The notes under the pieces: model-generated
Told to the model about the DNA's origin: nothing
Databases searched by the model: none
The model's input: only the letters and a program-made list of their open reading frames with translations
Program-made: the position numbers and the translations under genes
Source of the DNA: CAIVPM01 sp964615145
GTDB lineage: Bacteria; Bacteroidota; Bacteroidia; Chitinophagales; Chitinophagaceae
Length of the DNA: 64,000 nucleotides
Assembly: GCA_964615145.1 (NCBI GenBank)
Contig: CAZTOP010000004.1
Span: 37,751 to 101,750 of the forward strand
Reading direction: 5' to 3'
Shown: positions 51,138 to 63,800 of the stretch, piece after piece
Layout: every line of letters begins with the position of its first letter
Position numbering within the stretch: the stretch's first letter is position 1

Positions 51138-51824
51138 TTAGTTTGCAAATTCATCCATACTTATCACTTGAAATCTTGTAAACATTTCTTCGCTATACCA
51201 ATTTTCTTTTCTTGTTTTTTGTATTACGGTTTGATGTGCTTTCATTTTATAAGCAAATGTTTTCATCGATTCCACATCATCCCAAATACTTAATGTAGCT
51301 TGTTTAATAAATGGAATTTCTCCTATGCCAAAAGATGCTATTAACCCTTTTGCATCATGCATTTGAGCAGCAACATCTGGTACATTTTTCCAAAATGATT
51401 TTAATTTGTTAAGTCTTATCGTTGCTCTTGTTAAAACAGCAATCCTTCCTTCAATTTCATTTGTCAAATGTGGCATTGCACCAAATACATTTTTACCATC
51501 CCAAGTGCCGTGAGATGAAACTGGCTTTAAAAGAATTGTTTGTGTTTTACAGTTGAAGAATTTTAAATAGTTATTAATAAATCCACCATTGCCTTTTGTC
51601 AATTGCTTATTGTTAATTGCCAATTGCTCATTATTTATTGTAAGTATTGTCCATTGTCTCCAATCTGGATGTATATCAAATGTTCCATTTTTACCACAGC
51701 CTAAAAGCTTATAAAAAGATATTTTTTTATTAAACATCAAAGGCAAATGAAATAATGCCATTGATAATACACCAAAGTAGCCCAAGTATTTTGGATAACG
51801 AACAATAGTTACAACACAAATCAT
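51138..51824 (-). CDS. Spheroidene monooxygenase (CrtA)-like protein
   Basis: A 228-residue protein resembling the CrtA family: DIHPDWRQW near the front, GRIAVLTRATIRLNKLKSF in the middle and ATLSIWDDVESMKTFAYK (with QAT before it) late. CrtA introduces a keto group into acyclic carotenoids using oxygen and haem; relatives in Bacteroidota are annotated so without proof and no carotenoid genes are seen here. A word-like repeat inserts TINNEQLAINNKQL after the WRQW motif. Divergent from hutI with 43 bp between the starts. Confidence 0.75.
   Translation of the reverse strand: MICVVTIVRYPKYLGYFGVLSMALFHLPLMFNKKISFYKLLGCGKNGTFDIHPDWRQWTILTINNEQLAINNKQLTKGNGGFINNYLKFFNCKTQTILLKPVSSHGTWDGKNVFGAMPHLTNEIEGRIAVLTRATIRLNKLKSFWKNVPDVAAQMHDAKGLIASFGIGEIPFIKQATLSIWDDVESMKTFAYKMKAHQTVIQKTRKENWYSEEMFTRFQVISMDEFAN
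51601..51640 (-). repeat. Word-like repeat inserted in the CrtA-like gene
   Basis: Alternating words AATTGCTTATTG, TTAATTGCC, AATTGCTC encode NNEQLAINNKQL on the minus strand. Comparable repeats lie in tilS, the LuxE-like gene and hutI. Confidence 0.6.
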
Positions 51825-51851
51825 TTTGTGAAAATAGAAACTTTACTTTTG
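51825..51851 (+). promoter_or_regulatory. Candidate promoter of hutI
   Basis: TTTG (51825-51828) and TACTTTTG (51844-51851) with a 15-nt spacer, shorter than the usual 19. The -7 box is perfect and 16 nt before the start codon. Confidence 0.4.
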
Positions 51852-51867
51852 ACACCTAAATATTTTT

Positions 51868-53151
51868 ATGACAACAGTTATCATCAACATAAAACAACTT
51901 GTAAATGTTAGAGAAGAAAATAAATTATTACGTAGAAAAGAACTTGCTGAGCTACCAATAATTGACAATGCTTTTTTAGTAATTGAAGATGGATTAATTG
52001 TTGATTTTGGAAGTATGACTAGTTGTGAATGGGAAATGGTTAGTAGTAAATTAGGAATTGGGAATCGGGAATTGGGAATTAGCAACGATAAACTACAAAC
52101 AATAAACGCTAACGGTGCAACGATTTTGCCAACATATTGCGATAGTCATACCCATATTGTATTTGCTGCAAGCAGAGAAAATGAATTTGTAGATAAAATA
52201 AATGGATTGAGTTATGCAGATATTGCTGCAAAAGGTGGTGGTATTTTAAACTCTGCTGCAAAACTTGCCAATACAAGTGAAGATGAATTATTTGAGATGG
52301 CTTGTAACAGATTGAAACAATTAATGCAACTAGGAACAGGTGCTATTGAAATAAAAAGTGGCTATGGTTTAACTGTAGAAAATGAACTTAAAATGCTTCG
52401 GGTAATTCAACGTTTAAAAGCTATTGCTCCTATACCAATAAAAGCTACTTTTTTGGGTGCACACGCTTTTCCTGTTGAGTATAAAGAAAATAAGCAAGGT
52501 TATATCGATAGCATCATCAACGAAATGATTCCTGCAATTGCAAAAGAAAATTTAGCAGACTACATTGATGCTTTTTGCGAAGAAGGCTTTTTCTCTTTGG
52601 AACAAACAGAAACTATATGCACTGCTGGAATTGCAGCAGGTTTAAAAGTTAAAATCCATGCCAATCAATTAAGTTCAACTGGTGCTGTTCAGTTAGGAGT
52701 TAAGCTAAATGCAATATCTGTCGACCATCTTGAAATGATGGATGAATATGCTATAGAGTCATTAGCAGCTTCAAATACTATTGGAACCTTATTACCAACT
52801 GCTGCTTTCTTTTTAAGAATGGATTATCAACCAGCAAGACAACTTATTAATGCAGGGTGTGCCATTGCTTTAGCAACAGATTATAATCCTGGCAGTAGTC
52901 CAAGTGGTAATATGAATTTTGTAAATGCTATTAGTTGCATTCAAATGAAAATGCTACCAGAAGAAGTAATTAATGCTTCAACCATTAATGGTGCTTACGC
53001 AATGGAAGTTGAGAAAGAATTAGGTAGTATAACCAAAGGGAAAAAAGCTAATCTTATATTTACAAAACCAATTCCTTCTTTAGCATATTTACCTTATAGT
53101 TTTGGAACTAATTTGATAGATAAAGTGATGATCAATGGCGAGTTTATTTAG
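51868..53151 (+). CDS. hutI: Imidazolonepropionase
   Basis: HutI opens imidazolone-5-propionate to formimidoylglutamate in histidine breakdown. The 427 residues hold the amidohydrolase metal site: YCDSHTHIVFAASREN, then KIHANQLSSTGAVQLG and LATDYNPGSSPSGNM for the later ligands. AAKGGGILNSA and GTGAIEIKSGYGL are substrate-loop motifs of HutI. An unusual stretch at about residues 60-72 (KLGIGNRELGISNDK) is encoded by a word-like repeat. No hutU or hutH is seen. The last 8 bp overlap the convergent DinB-like gene. Confidence 0.95.
   Translation: MTTVIINIKQLVNVREENKLLRRKELAELPIIDNAFLVIEDGLIVDFGSMTSCEWEMVSSKLGIGNRELGISNDKLQTINANGATILPTYCDSHTHIVFAASRENEFVDKINGLSYADIAAKGGGILNSAAKLANTSEDELFEMACNRLKQLMQLGTGAIEIKSGYGLTVENELKMLRVIQRLKAIAPIPIKATFLGAHAFPVEYKENKQGYIDSIINEMIPAIAKENLADYIDAFCEEGFFSLEQTETICTAGIAAGLKVKIHANQLSSTGAVQLGVKLNAISVDHLEMMDEYAIESLAASNTIGTLLPTAAFFLRMDYQPARQLINAGCAIALATDYNPGSSPSGNMNFVNAISCIQMKMLPEEVINASTINGAYAMEVEKELGSITKGKKANLIFTKPIPSLAYLPYSFGTNLIDKVMINGEFI
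52049..52084 (+). repeat. Word-like repeat inserted in hutI
   Basis: Four related words in a row (TTAGGAATT, GGGAATC, GGGAATT, GGGAATT) encode KLGIGNRELGIS. It replaces a variable loop between the N-terminal beta domain and the metal site. Confidence 0.6.
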
Positions 53152-53626
53152 ATATCGAATTTTCGCTTTCAATCATTTTTTTTAATAATGAAATTTGGCC
53201 TAAATGATAATAGCTGTGTTCAATAATGCCCTCGATATTTCTCAAATAAGTGCCATATTTTTCATTTACGAATACTTGGCTTAAAATATCATCATTCATT
53301 TGTTCAATGTGCTTTGCTAAAATCTCGGCATTACACAAAAAAATATTAATAAAATCGTTCCATTCAGTTTCTGATTGCATTGCAGGCATATCAAAACTGT
53401 ATTTATCTTTAATATCAAGTGAACCGTTTTCAAAGAAATTAATTATACCACTTACATAATAATTAATGTGAAAAGCTAATAATGCTATTGTATTCAAATG
53501 ACCAACTTTTTGATTTGCTTTAGTAAGGTTAATACTTTCTAATTGCTCTTTAAAGTTGGTATTTGCAATCCATTTTCCACTTAAGAAAACTTCTCTTATT
53601 CTATTAGCTAATATTTTTGTTTGCAT
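53144..53626 (-). CDS. DinB-like protein (DUF1572 type)
   Basis: A 160-residue four-helix DinB-superfamily protein. Metal-ligand candidates are His in HLNTIALLAFHINYYVSG and in the closing HSYYHLGQISLLKKM, the standard position of the last two histidines. Probably metal-dependent transferase or hydrolase; the substrate is unknown and thiol-linked detoxification is a guess from the family. Gap of 6 bp to the upstream CAP gene on the same strand. Confidence 0.82.
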   Translation of the reverse strand: MQTKILANRIREVFLSGKWIANTNFKEQLESINLTKANQKVGHLNTIALLAFHINYYVSGIINFFENGSLDIKDKYSFDMPAMQSETEWNDFINIFLCNAEILAKHIEQMNDDILSQVFVNEKYGTYLRNIEGIIEHSYYHLGQISLLKKMIESENSISK

Positions 53627-53632
53627 AGATTT

Positions 53633-54163
53633 TTAGTTTTCAAATTCAATCCCAAACCAAACTACTGCATATCCGCCATAAATTCCAATTCCAACTGCAT
53701 TCCATTTATCTTTCCAAATACCTTCATTTATCATTACTGCATTATGACCTACACTGTTTTTCCAGCCTGAGATTGCTTTCTCAGCAGTGGCTATATAATT
53801 TTGTCCACCATGTGCAATTTCATATCCATTACCAGCATACGTGGTAAGTTCTTGAGGTTTTCGCCACATACATTCTGCTTGTGCATGATCAGGTGTGTAA
53901 CAGCAAGCTGTCCATTTGCCTTTGTTAGACCAACTGTGCATATTACAACCAGATTCGCGAGTGAAATTTTCTTGTAAATCTCTGACATGTGTTTGGGCAA
54001 CTATAGTGAGTGATTTAGAAACTGGGATTAAGGGCAAGCCCTTTTCCTTTCTATATTCCATTAATAGTTTATAAAGCTTACTTTCTTCATCGCTTAAAAC
54101 TTGCGAAAACAAAAAGCCAGACTTTATACAGATAAGCAAAACGAGTAAGGAATGCTTTTTCAT
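53633..54163 (-). CDS. Secreted CAP-domain protein
   Basis: A 176-residue exported SCP/PR1-like protein. Signal peptide MKKHSLLVLLICIKSGFLFS; CAP domain with LYKLLMEYRKEKGLPLI, the TIVAQTHVRDL helix, HSWSNKGKWTACC and a closing WNAVGIGIYGGYAVVWFG strand. Two central CAP histidines appear (QTHVRD and GHNAVMIN). Several Cys could form disulfides. Function in bacteria is largely unknown; adhesion, sterol or lipid binding have been proposed for the family. It lies just upstream of the DinB-like gene on the same strand. Confidence 0.9.
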   Translation of the reverse strand: MKKHSLLVLLICIKSGFLFSQVLSDEESKLYKLLMEYRKEKGLPLIPVSKSLTIVAQTHVRDLQENFTRESGCNMHSWSNKGKWTACCYTPDHAQAECMWRKPQELTTYAGNGYEIAHGGQNYIATAEKAISGWKNSVGHNAVMINEGIWKDKWNAVGIGIYGGYAVVWFGIEFEN

Positions 54164-54315
54164 TAATAATTATTTTGACTATTAACAATAAAATTTAAAT
54201 GTATCCAACTCCAAATTTCAACATTGAGCTAAATATCATCTTGTCACAAAGAATTATAGCAATGATGACAAAATCAACTTATTCACCTTAAATTATTTAA
54301 TATCTAGCAAAGTGT

Positions 54316-54759
54316 TTAACTACAAAGCAACTTCCAAGCATCAAACGACATCTCAAATTTTATTTCTTTAGTGCCGTTTGTACCAACTTCTGTCCAACCT
54401 GCTTTTTTATAAAAATGTTCTGCCCTTGTATTAAATGCAGTACCTAGCCAAACTGTGTTTTTTGTTTGTGCAAAATACCAATCAAGCATTATTTTGTGAA
54501 GTTGTTGTCCAATTCCCATTTTTTCAAAATTGGGGTCAATAAATAAAGCCCAAATATTGTTCTCTTGTAAATCTGCAATAGCAAAGCCAACAACCGTTTT
54601 GTCTATTTCGCAAACCCATCCTTTTCCTCTAATTGTGATAAATTCTTTACAATCATCATCTGTAACTAAATTAGGGTTCGATAAAGTATTTTCTTTTACT
54701 GCATTTCTCACAATTTGTATCTGTGGTATATCATTAATAATTGCTTCTCTAAAAACCAT
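54316..54759 (-). CDS. GNAT family N-acetyltransferase
   Basis: A 147-residue acetyltransferase. The acetyl-CoA motif A is LFIDPNFEKMGIGQQLHKIM (VxxxxQxxGxG/A type), preceded by VVGFAIADLQENNIWA and followed by LGTAFNTRAEHFYKKAGWTEVG, the classical GNAT C-terminal strand-helix. Substrate unknown. A single gene between the CAP gene and the second giant protein, 68 bp from the latter's stop. Confidence 0.92.
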   Translation of the reverse strand: MVFREAIINDIPQIQIVRNAVKENTLSNPNLVTDDDCKEFITIRGKGWVCEIDKTVVGFAIADLQENNIWALFIDPNFEKMGIGQQLHKIMLDWYFAQTKNTVWLGTAFNTRAEHFYKKAGWTEVGTNGTKEIKFEMSFDAWKLLCS

Positions 54760-54827
54760 ATTTTTTAAAATGAATTTTTATAATCAAATCGTCTTTAACA
54801 ACATTAACATATCATTTTTTGATATCA

Positions 54828-57800
54828 CTAATTTCGAATTAAAGTTACATTACCTTTTCGTATCAATTCTTTTCCTTGCTGAGTAATTGCTGAAATCATC
54901 CAAGAATAAGTTTCCATTGAAAGATTATTTCCGTTTAAAGTACCATCCCAAGCTTTACCCATATCACTTGTTTCGAAAACAATTTTACCCCATCTATCAA
55001 ATATTCTAAAATAATTAATTTTTGCAATATTTACATATAATGGTTTTAACACATCATTTGCACCATCACCATTTGGAGTAAATGCTGTTGGAACAAAAAT
55101 ATCTGAATCGGCAAAAAGCCACACTTCTTGTTTATCTTTTACTTTACAACCAAGTGAATCGGTAATATTAATGGTATAACTAATAATATTTGGATGTGTA
55201 ACTGTATAATTCCCGATTGGGTTTTGTATGCCAGCATTATCTAAACCAGTTATTGGAAGCCAATTGTATTGTACACCTCCTGTTAATGCATACAATTGAA
55301 TTGGGGTTCCTCTAACGCCTTCAATTCTTGGGTAAATTACAGGGTCTCTTGGCTTATAAACTGTTACTACTTTTTTGATGCTATCTGTTAAATTAGGGCA
55401 ACGATTACCAGAAACTGTTAGCTGCACAACATAATCTCCAGTAGCATTGAAAATATGAGCAGCGTTATAATTATTGCTTGAACCACCATCGCCAAACAAC
55501 CACTTAGAATTACCGATAAGCGATTGTCCAAATCCTGACAAACTCGTATTAGTGAATAATGTGTTTTCGTTCACACAATTATTTTCAAATTTAAAATCAG
55601 CAGTTGGTTTGCCATAAACAGTAACAGTTTTTTGTAATGTATCAGCAACACAACTACTGTCTGACGTAACTATTAGTGTCAATGTATAATTGCCTTCATT
55701 TTGATATACATAAATTGGCTGACTCCCTGTTAAATAATTACCATCGCCAAAATTCCACAGATAGTTTGTTATAGCAGTACTACCAAGCCCAGGTGTAGAA
55801 AGGTTTACAGGCATCAAAGGATTTCTTACACAAACATTGCCAACACTAAAATTAGCTTTTGGTTTGCCAAAGTTTGCCACAGTTTGGTAAACAATATCTG
55901 ATTTACATCCTCGATTATCTGTTGCAACTAATCCAACATTAAAATGTCCTGCAGTAGTATAAATATGTGTTGGATTTTTTAGTGTATCTGTGGCACCATC
56001 TCCAAAAATCCAATTCCATTTTGTGATGCTTGCACCAACAACTGATGATAAATCGAAGCATTGAATATTTAAAACTCCCGTACAAGAATTTTTATTTGGG
56101 ATTAAAAAGTCGGCAATAGGTTTTGTATAAGTAGTAAATTGTTTTGTAACAGAATCTGCACCACAACCTAAAGTATGATTTGCAACTAATTTAATATTAT
56201 AGGTTGTTGCAGGATTGCTTAAAACTATTGGATTGGGTGCTGCTAATGTTGAAAACAGCTGGCCATCTAAATACCAATTAAACAGATTGGCATATTGACT
56301 TGCATTATTAAATTGCAAATTAAATGGTACACAACCCACACTAGCATTAATTGCAAATGCTGGTTGTGCTTTAGGACAAATAACAAACAATTTAGTTACT
56401 GAATCTCTGCATCCATAACTATTAATTGCAACCAACTTAACAGCAAAATTTGCAGCAGTAGTAATAGTTACAGGTACATTGAAATTATAAATAAAGTCTT
56501 TGGTTGTTGCTTGTAAAACACCATTTATATACCATTGATAATTTACAGCATCGGCAGCTGAGTAAGTTGTTAAATTATTACAAGTAACAGATTTTCCTGG
56601 GATACAAGAAATTGAATCGCTCATTGCAAATGCAACTTTGGGGGTCTCAATCACTTTTACATTTGTTGATGATGTATCTGTGCAACCATAAACATTAAAA
56701 ATAACTAATTGAACTTGATAAATACCTACTTGCTTAAATGTATGCACACCCACGTTGCCTGCTTGTGTGGTATCGTTACTAAACGGATCAGAGAAAGTCC
56801 AGTTTGCAATTTCTGATGGTAACAGATTTGTAATTCCAACAAAATAATAAGGCTGACAATTTTGAATAGCTGCATTACTTGTAAACGAACTAACCGGCAA
56901 ATCGTGGACCGTAATTGTTTTTCGTAAAGTATCTGTACATACTGCACCTGTTGGGTTTGTGGATTTTGCAATGAGCGTTATAGTATAATTCCCGGTACTC
57001 AAATAGCGATGAGTTGGATGCAAGTTTGTTGAAGTTCCTCCATCTCCAAACCACCACTCAAAACTTAAAGTAGAATCTGATAGATTTTTGAATTGTATGG
57101 TTTCTTTTTTACAAAACTGATTTGATGATAAAGAGAATTTAGCTTGTGGCTTATCGTATAGTTGTAGGGTTAAAGCAACTGTAGAATCTGTACAACTATT
57201 TTGAGCTCTCAAAGTAGCTATAAAATTACCTCCATTTTGATATGTATGATAAACAGTATCTGGGTTTTTGTTAGAGATATATGGCAAACTTCCATCACCG
57301 AAATTAAATGTGAATTTATTGGCACCAACTGTATTATTTACAAATCTTACTTGTATTGGTGCACAACCATAGTTACTATTACCATCAACAATTAATTTTG
57401 GAACAATGGTATTTGGAAAGACTACTATTTTTACTTCAAAACTATCAGAACCACATTTGTTAACTGCTTTGAGTTTTACATTAAAAGTATCGGTAACAGC
57501 CGTAAAGAAATTATGATAATAAAATCCATAAGCAGTGTCAATCACTAAAGCTGTACTATCTCCAAAATCCCAAGTATATGTGTTATGTTGGCCCCAAGAA
57601 TTGTTGAATGCTCTAAAATGAAATACAGAACAGCCAACAGTTGTATCTGGTTGAAACAATGCTTTTGGTGGAGCGAAAACTGTTACAGAATCACTGTATG
57701 AAATACTATCACATTCTGTGTAAGCAGTAAGTTTAATATAATAAGTCGTATCTACTCTCCTATTACTTGTATCCTCTCTGAAAATTATGTTTACAGGACT

Positions 57801-60800
57801 TTGTAAAGTAGATGTATTTCCATTACCAAAATCCCACTTATAAGTAGGATATGCTAAAGGAGCGGTAGTATTTGTAAAATTTACAGTTAATGGACCACAG
57901 CCGTTTGCAACTGATTTTGTGAATGAAGCAACTGGTGTTTTTACATTGTAAAAGGAATGCTCAAATGAATCGCTCTTACATCCATATAAACTATTAGCCT
58001 TTAATTTAATTTTAACTGTATCTCCATTATTTATAATTGTATATCCTGGAAATTGTAATCCAGTTCCAATTAATACACCATCAGCATACCATTCAAATGA
58101 ACCATTAGCCAAAGCATAAGGTTGTATTTTAATATTTGCAGTATCAATAATTCCAGGTGCACATAGCTTATCACTTTTAAATGTGTAAAATGCTTTGGCA
58201 TCAGGATTGACTGTTAGTTTAACAGTATCAGTATTTACACTTCCCAAAGAATACAATTTTATTATATATGGCACAGTAATAGGCTGTGTTGTTGTGTTTG
58301 TAAGTGTTTCATTAATTATACCACTACTATCTGTACTTGCAGAAGCAGGGTTTGAGATTCCTGCAACTATATTTCTAACCCAGGTATAAGTTACATTAGG
58401 TGTTGAACTTCTTGCTTGATATTGCCATAAATTATCTGTGCAAATAGTATCATTTAAAAGACTTGTTAATCTTGGAGTAGGATTTACAGTTATTTTAAAA
58501 GTAATCGGCTTTCCTGTACAGAAATTTGTAGAAGGAGTAACAGTAATTATTCCAAATATTGGAAATGGTGTTGTGTTGGAAGTAGTGAAACTAATATTAC
58601 CGGTTCCACTAGCAGCTAATCCTATTAAAGTATTTGAATTTGTCCAGCTAAATGTAGTGCCTGCAATACTTCCACTAAATGCGATTATTCCACTTGGAAC
58701 TCCATCTTTATAGGTTGTGTCTGGCATTGATGCAACATTTGGCGAGGCATTAACAACCACATTTTGATTGCTTGTTGCAGATATACAATTACCAATTTGG
58801 GATGTGGCAAAAACACTATAACTACCAGCATTTATTAGCTGTGCATTAAGTATAGTTGGGTTTTGTAAGGCACTAGTAAAGCTATTTGCTCCAGTCCAGC
58901 TGTAATTCATACTGCCAGGAGAAACTGTTGATGCTTGCAACAATATTGTACTATCGCTACAAACAGGACTATTGGTTATAATGATTGGTGCAACTGGTGT
59001 AGAATCAACTCGAACAAGCAAATTTGTATCTTTTGACTGACACAAATTTAAAGTGACATATAATTTATAAATACCAGATTCAGCTACTGAAATATTGTTG
59101 ATTGTTAATGAAGTTCCAGTTGCGGTTAAAATGTTTGGTTTTGTCCAAGTGTATATTGCATTTGCAATTGGGCTAGCTGCAGTTAGTACTAAATTTTGCC
59201 CACTACAAATACTATCAACTCCAATGATTATAGGTATTGCAGGTGGATTTGGGTCAACTAAAGTATAACTACCAATGCTATTAGATGGACAATTATTCAA
59301 GATAACATTAATGTTAGAATAAGTTCCAGCTCGTAAAGTATCAATCTTTAATTCTCCACTTGCATTAGTCGAAAAACTTACAGTTATTGGTGTTCCATTG
59401 AATGTATAATTTACAGTATATACAGTTGTTGATAATAAACCTTGAATGGTAATTGAACCTGATGCTGTTGCACATTGAGTTGGATTGCTACTATCTTTAA
59501 AACTGATATGCGGCGTTTGATTTATTGTAACTTGTTTGGTTGCAGTTGATGATTGACAAGCTCCAATTTGACTTGTAACAAACGCACTATAATTTCCAGC
59601 CATTGCCATTGTTGCATTTGAAATGGTTGGGTTTTGTTGTAAACTTGTAAATCCTAATATTCCATTCCAGGTATAACTAACAGCCATTGGATAAGTATTT
59701 GTAATAAACAACTTAATAGTACTATCGGTACAAACTGGCGAATTTGTTGTAACCGTTGGTATTACTGGTGTTGAATCTACTCTTACATTAAAACTTGTGT
59801 CTTTGGATTTACATAAATTGAGTGTAACATATAATTTATATGAACCAGCATCTGATGAACTAATATTATTTACAGTATATGATATATTATTTTGAGAAGA
59901 ACCATTAGGATGTATCCAAGTGTATATGGCATTTGTAATAGGCGATGCAGCAGTTAATGTTAAATTTTTTCCACTACATATTGAATCTTTACCAAGTATA
60001 ATAGGTGTTGCCGGAGGTGTAGGATCTACTAACGTATAATTACCAATGCTATTAGATGGACAATTATTCAAGATAACATTAATGTTAGAATAAGTTCCAG
60101 CTCGTAAAGTATCAATCTTTAATTCTCCACTTGCATTAGTCGAAAAACTTACAGTTATTGGTGTTCCATTGAATGTATAATTTACAGTATATACAGTTGT
60201 TGATAATAAACCTTGAATGGTAATTGAACCTGATGCTGTTGCACATTGAGTTGGATTGCTACTATCTTTAAAACTGATATGCGGCGTTTGATTTATTGTA
60301 ACTTGTTTGGTTGCAGTTGATGATTGACAAGCTCCAATTTGACTTGTAACAAACGCACTATAATTTCCAGCCATTGCCATTGTTGCATTTGAAATGGTTG
60401 GGTTTTGTTGTAAACTTGTAAATCCTAATATTCCATTCCAAGTATAACTAACAGCCATTGGATAAGTACTTGTAATAAACAACTTAATAGCACTATCGGT
60501 ACAAACTGGTGAATTTGTTGTAACAGTTGGCATTACTGGTGTTGAATCTACTCTTACTCTAAAACTTGTGTCTTTAGATTTACACAAATTAAGTGTAACA
60601 TATAATTTGTATAGCCCAGAATCTGATAAATTAATATTGCTAATACTATATGATGTATTGTTCAATGATGTGCCATTTGGATGAGTCCAAGTATACATAG
60701 CATTTGTAATTGGCGATGCAACATTTAACACAAAATTTTTTCCACTGCATATTGAATCTTTACCAAGTATAATAGGCGTTGCTGGTGGTGTTGGATCTGT

Positions 60801-63800
60801 TAAAGTAATTGCTGACAAGGTGTTTGATGGACAATTATTCAACGTTACTTTAATATTCTCATACAAACCTGCTCCTAAGTTTGGGATTGTAAGTATGCCA
60901 CTTGATGGACTAACAGTAATAGGTGTTTGGCTTGCTCCATCTTTGGAATAAGTAATTGTATAATTTCCTGTGGTTGGTGCAACATCAAAGCTAATTTTAC
61001 CATTTGTTGCCTGACATTGTTGTGGATTTGTTGGTGCTGGATTGCTAATAAATGGAGTTGCATTTACTGTAACCACAATGTTTGATGAATTGCTTTTACA
61101 ACCTGCATTACTACTATCTACTACATAATAAGTTGCAGTGCCTACAGTTGTTGTTATTGGAGTTGGTGCTATTAAGCTACCATTATTTAACGCTATATTA
61201 TTATACCAAATTAAATTTGTTCCACTTGCTACAAGTGCTGTAGCTGTTGCACCTTGACAATATACTATTGGACTTGTTGTTGGTGCTGCAGGTGTTTGAT
61301 TCACTACAATTTGTTTTGTTCCTGGGTCAGAGGTACAACCTGCAATAGTTATGGTTAAACTATATATACCTCCAGCACTGATTTGAGTATTACTAATAGA
61401 TGGAGTAGCAGTATTTCCATTTGATAATGTACCTGGTCCACTCCAGTTATAAGTTATAGTTCCAGTATATGCGTTACTAACACCTAAGCTCAAATTCCCT
61501 CCACTACAAATTGGAGTATTGCCTGTAACCACTGGTGTTATTGGTTTGGTAGGATCACTTAAAGTAACATCAGGAAGTGTATTTGATGTGCAGCCAAATG
61601 ATGAAGTAAGAAAAATATTGCTGTAAGTTCCTGCGGTCAAATTAGATATAATTACTGTACCACTTGCATCACTTTGTTGTGTTGGCAAAGTAATTAAACT
61701 GCCACCATTTTTTTTATATGATATTAAAAAGTTTGTATTTGCCGGCAATCCATTTATTTTAATAAAGCCATTAGCTGCCTGACATTGTGCAGGATTTAAT
61801 GTGTCTTTTAGGCTGATAACTGGAGTTAGATTCACAGTTACTACAAGATTAGCTACAATACTTTTACAGCCAGTTGTAAGATTACTATCAATCACATAAT
61901 ATGTTGTATTGCCTACTGCTGTTGTGCTTGGTGTTGGTGCAGTAGTGCTTCCATTGGATAGACCCACATTATTATACCAGATATAATTATTCCCAGAAGG
62001 TGTTAACGCACCAGCAATTTCGTTTTGACAATAACTTCTTGCTGTTGTGTTTGGTTTTGTTGGTGTTTGATTCACTGTTATATTAACCGTAGTATCGTTA
62101 GATGTACACTGATTAATTGTTACAGTAACGTGATAAACGCCACTTTGAGCAACAGTAATATTGGGTATTGATTGGGTGGCACCAGTTGCTGTTGAACCAT
62201 CTTTAAATACCCAATTAAATATGGATGTTCCACTTGATGAAGTTGAAGCACTTAAGTTTAATGTACTGCCACTACAAATGGTTGCTGGTGCAGTAATAAC
62301 TGGTGTTGCAGGTTTATTGGGATTGCTGAGTGTAACAGAACCCAGCGTGTTTGAACTGCAACCATTAAGTGTTACTTTAATATTATCGTATAATCCCACA
62401 CCTAAGTTACTAATGTTTATAACACCATTGCCAGTATTAATATTTGAAGTCTGATTACCTCCATTCAAAGTATAAGTAACTGTATAGTTACCAGATGCTG
62501 GCACTACATTAAAACTAATAGAACCATTGGCTGTGTTACATTGTGTAGGACTTATCGCTGTTAAATTACTGATACTCGGTACCGGATTTACAGTAATAAT
62601 AGTTTGTGTTGATGTTGCAGAAATTGGACAATCTACAGAATTAGTTGTTGCAATTATTGCCTGATAAGTAGTGGTAGTATCAAGGTTATTATAACTTATG
62701 GTAGATGTTGTATTTGCAACATCTACCCAGATAGCACTACCTAAAACCTTGTATTGCCATTTAACAATGTTACCTGTAAACCCAGCAAGGGTAATAGTTC
62801 CAGAATTATTTCCCTTACAAACTGTGTTATTATTACTAGTTGTACCTCCCACTGCTGCTTGATAAACTTTTATTATTACAGTATCTGTTGATGGCGTACA
62901 ATTAATATCGTTTGTTATTGTCCAAGCCAAAGTATAATTGCCTATTTGGTTAAATGTAAAAGTTGAGGTTGGGTTATTAATATTACTAAAACTGGCATTG
63001 CTACCTACTGGTTTTGCTACAACTGTCCAAGTTCCTGTTTCGTACGAACGGCTTGGTGATGCTGTATTCCCTTGAAGTGTAACTGAATTATTAATTGCAG
63101 AAAAATTGCAAATTATTATATCGCTTCCTGCGTTTGCTTGTGTTATTATTGGTCTATTAATAATTTGAACTGTATCCGACGAAGTTGCACAAGAACCGCC
63201 TCCACTACCAGAAATTGTCCAGGCAAATAAATAAACACCAGGCAATAAACCAGTAACCGTAGTATTGTTTAGTGCCGAATTTGTAATTGTTGCTGCTGGT
63301 CCTGAAATTTTTGTCCAAGTTCCTGAACCTACAGTTGGATTATTACCAGCAAGTGTTGCAGTTGCTGTATTACAAAGGTTTTGGTCTGTGCCTGCATTGG
63401 CTGATGTAATACCCGGTTTTACTGTAATATCAACAGTTTTAGTTTCGCCAATACAACCAGTTGATCCAACAACTGTGATTGTATATCTTACAACAGCATC
63501 AATAATACCTGTGTTAGTTAAAGTATTATTGATACTTGTTGTTGTAATAGCAGTTGACTGATTGTTATTACCACTAGCTACTCCACTTATTACTGCTGAT
63601 GTCCAGCTATATTTTATGCCTGCTTGGTTGCTGCTTAAATTAATAGTTGCATTTTGACCATTGCAAATATTTGCATTTACAGGAGTGGCTGTAAGTGTAG
63701 GAGATGCAGATACAGTTACACTTGTTGATTGTGTTGTAGTGCCACAAGCATTTGTAACTGCTATAGAAATATTGTTTGAGCCAGCTGTGTTAAATGCAAT

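Noticed and set aside
54828..63245. Start of the second giant gene at 63245
   Set aside because: The codon is TTG (Leu) within an unbroken coding frame that continues to the right edge in the same repeat style.
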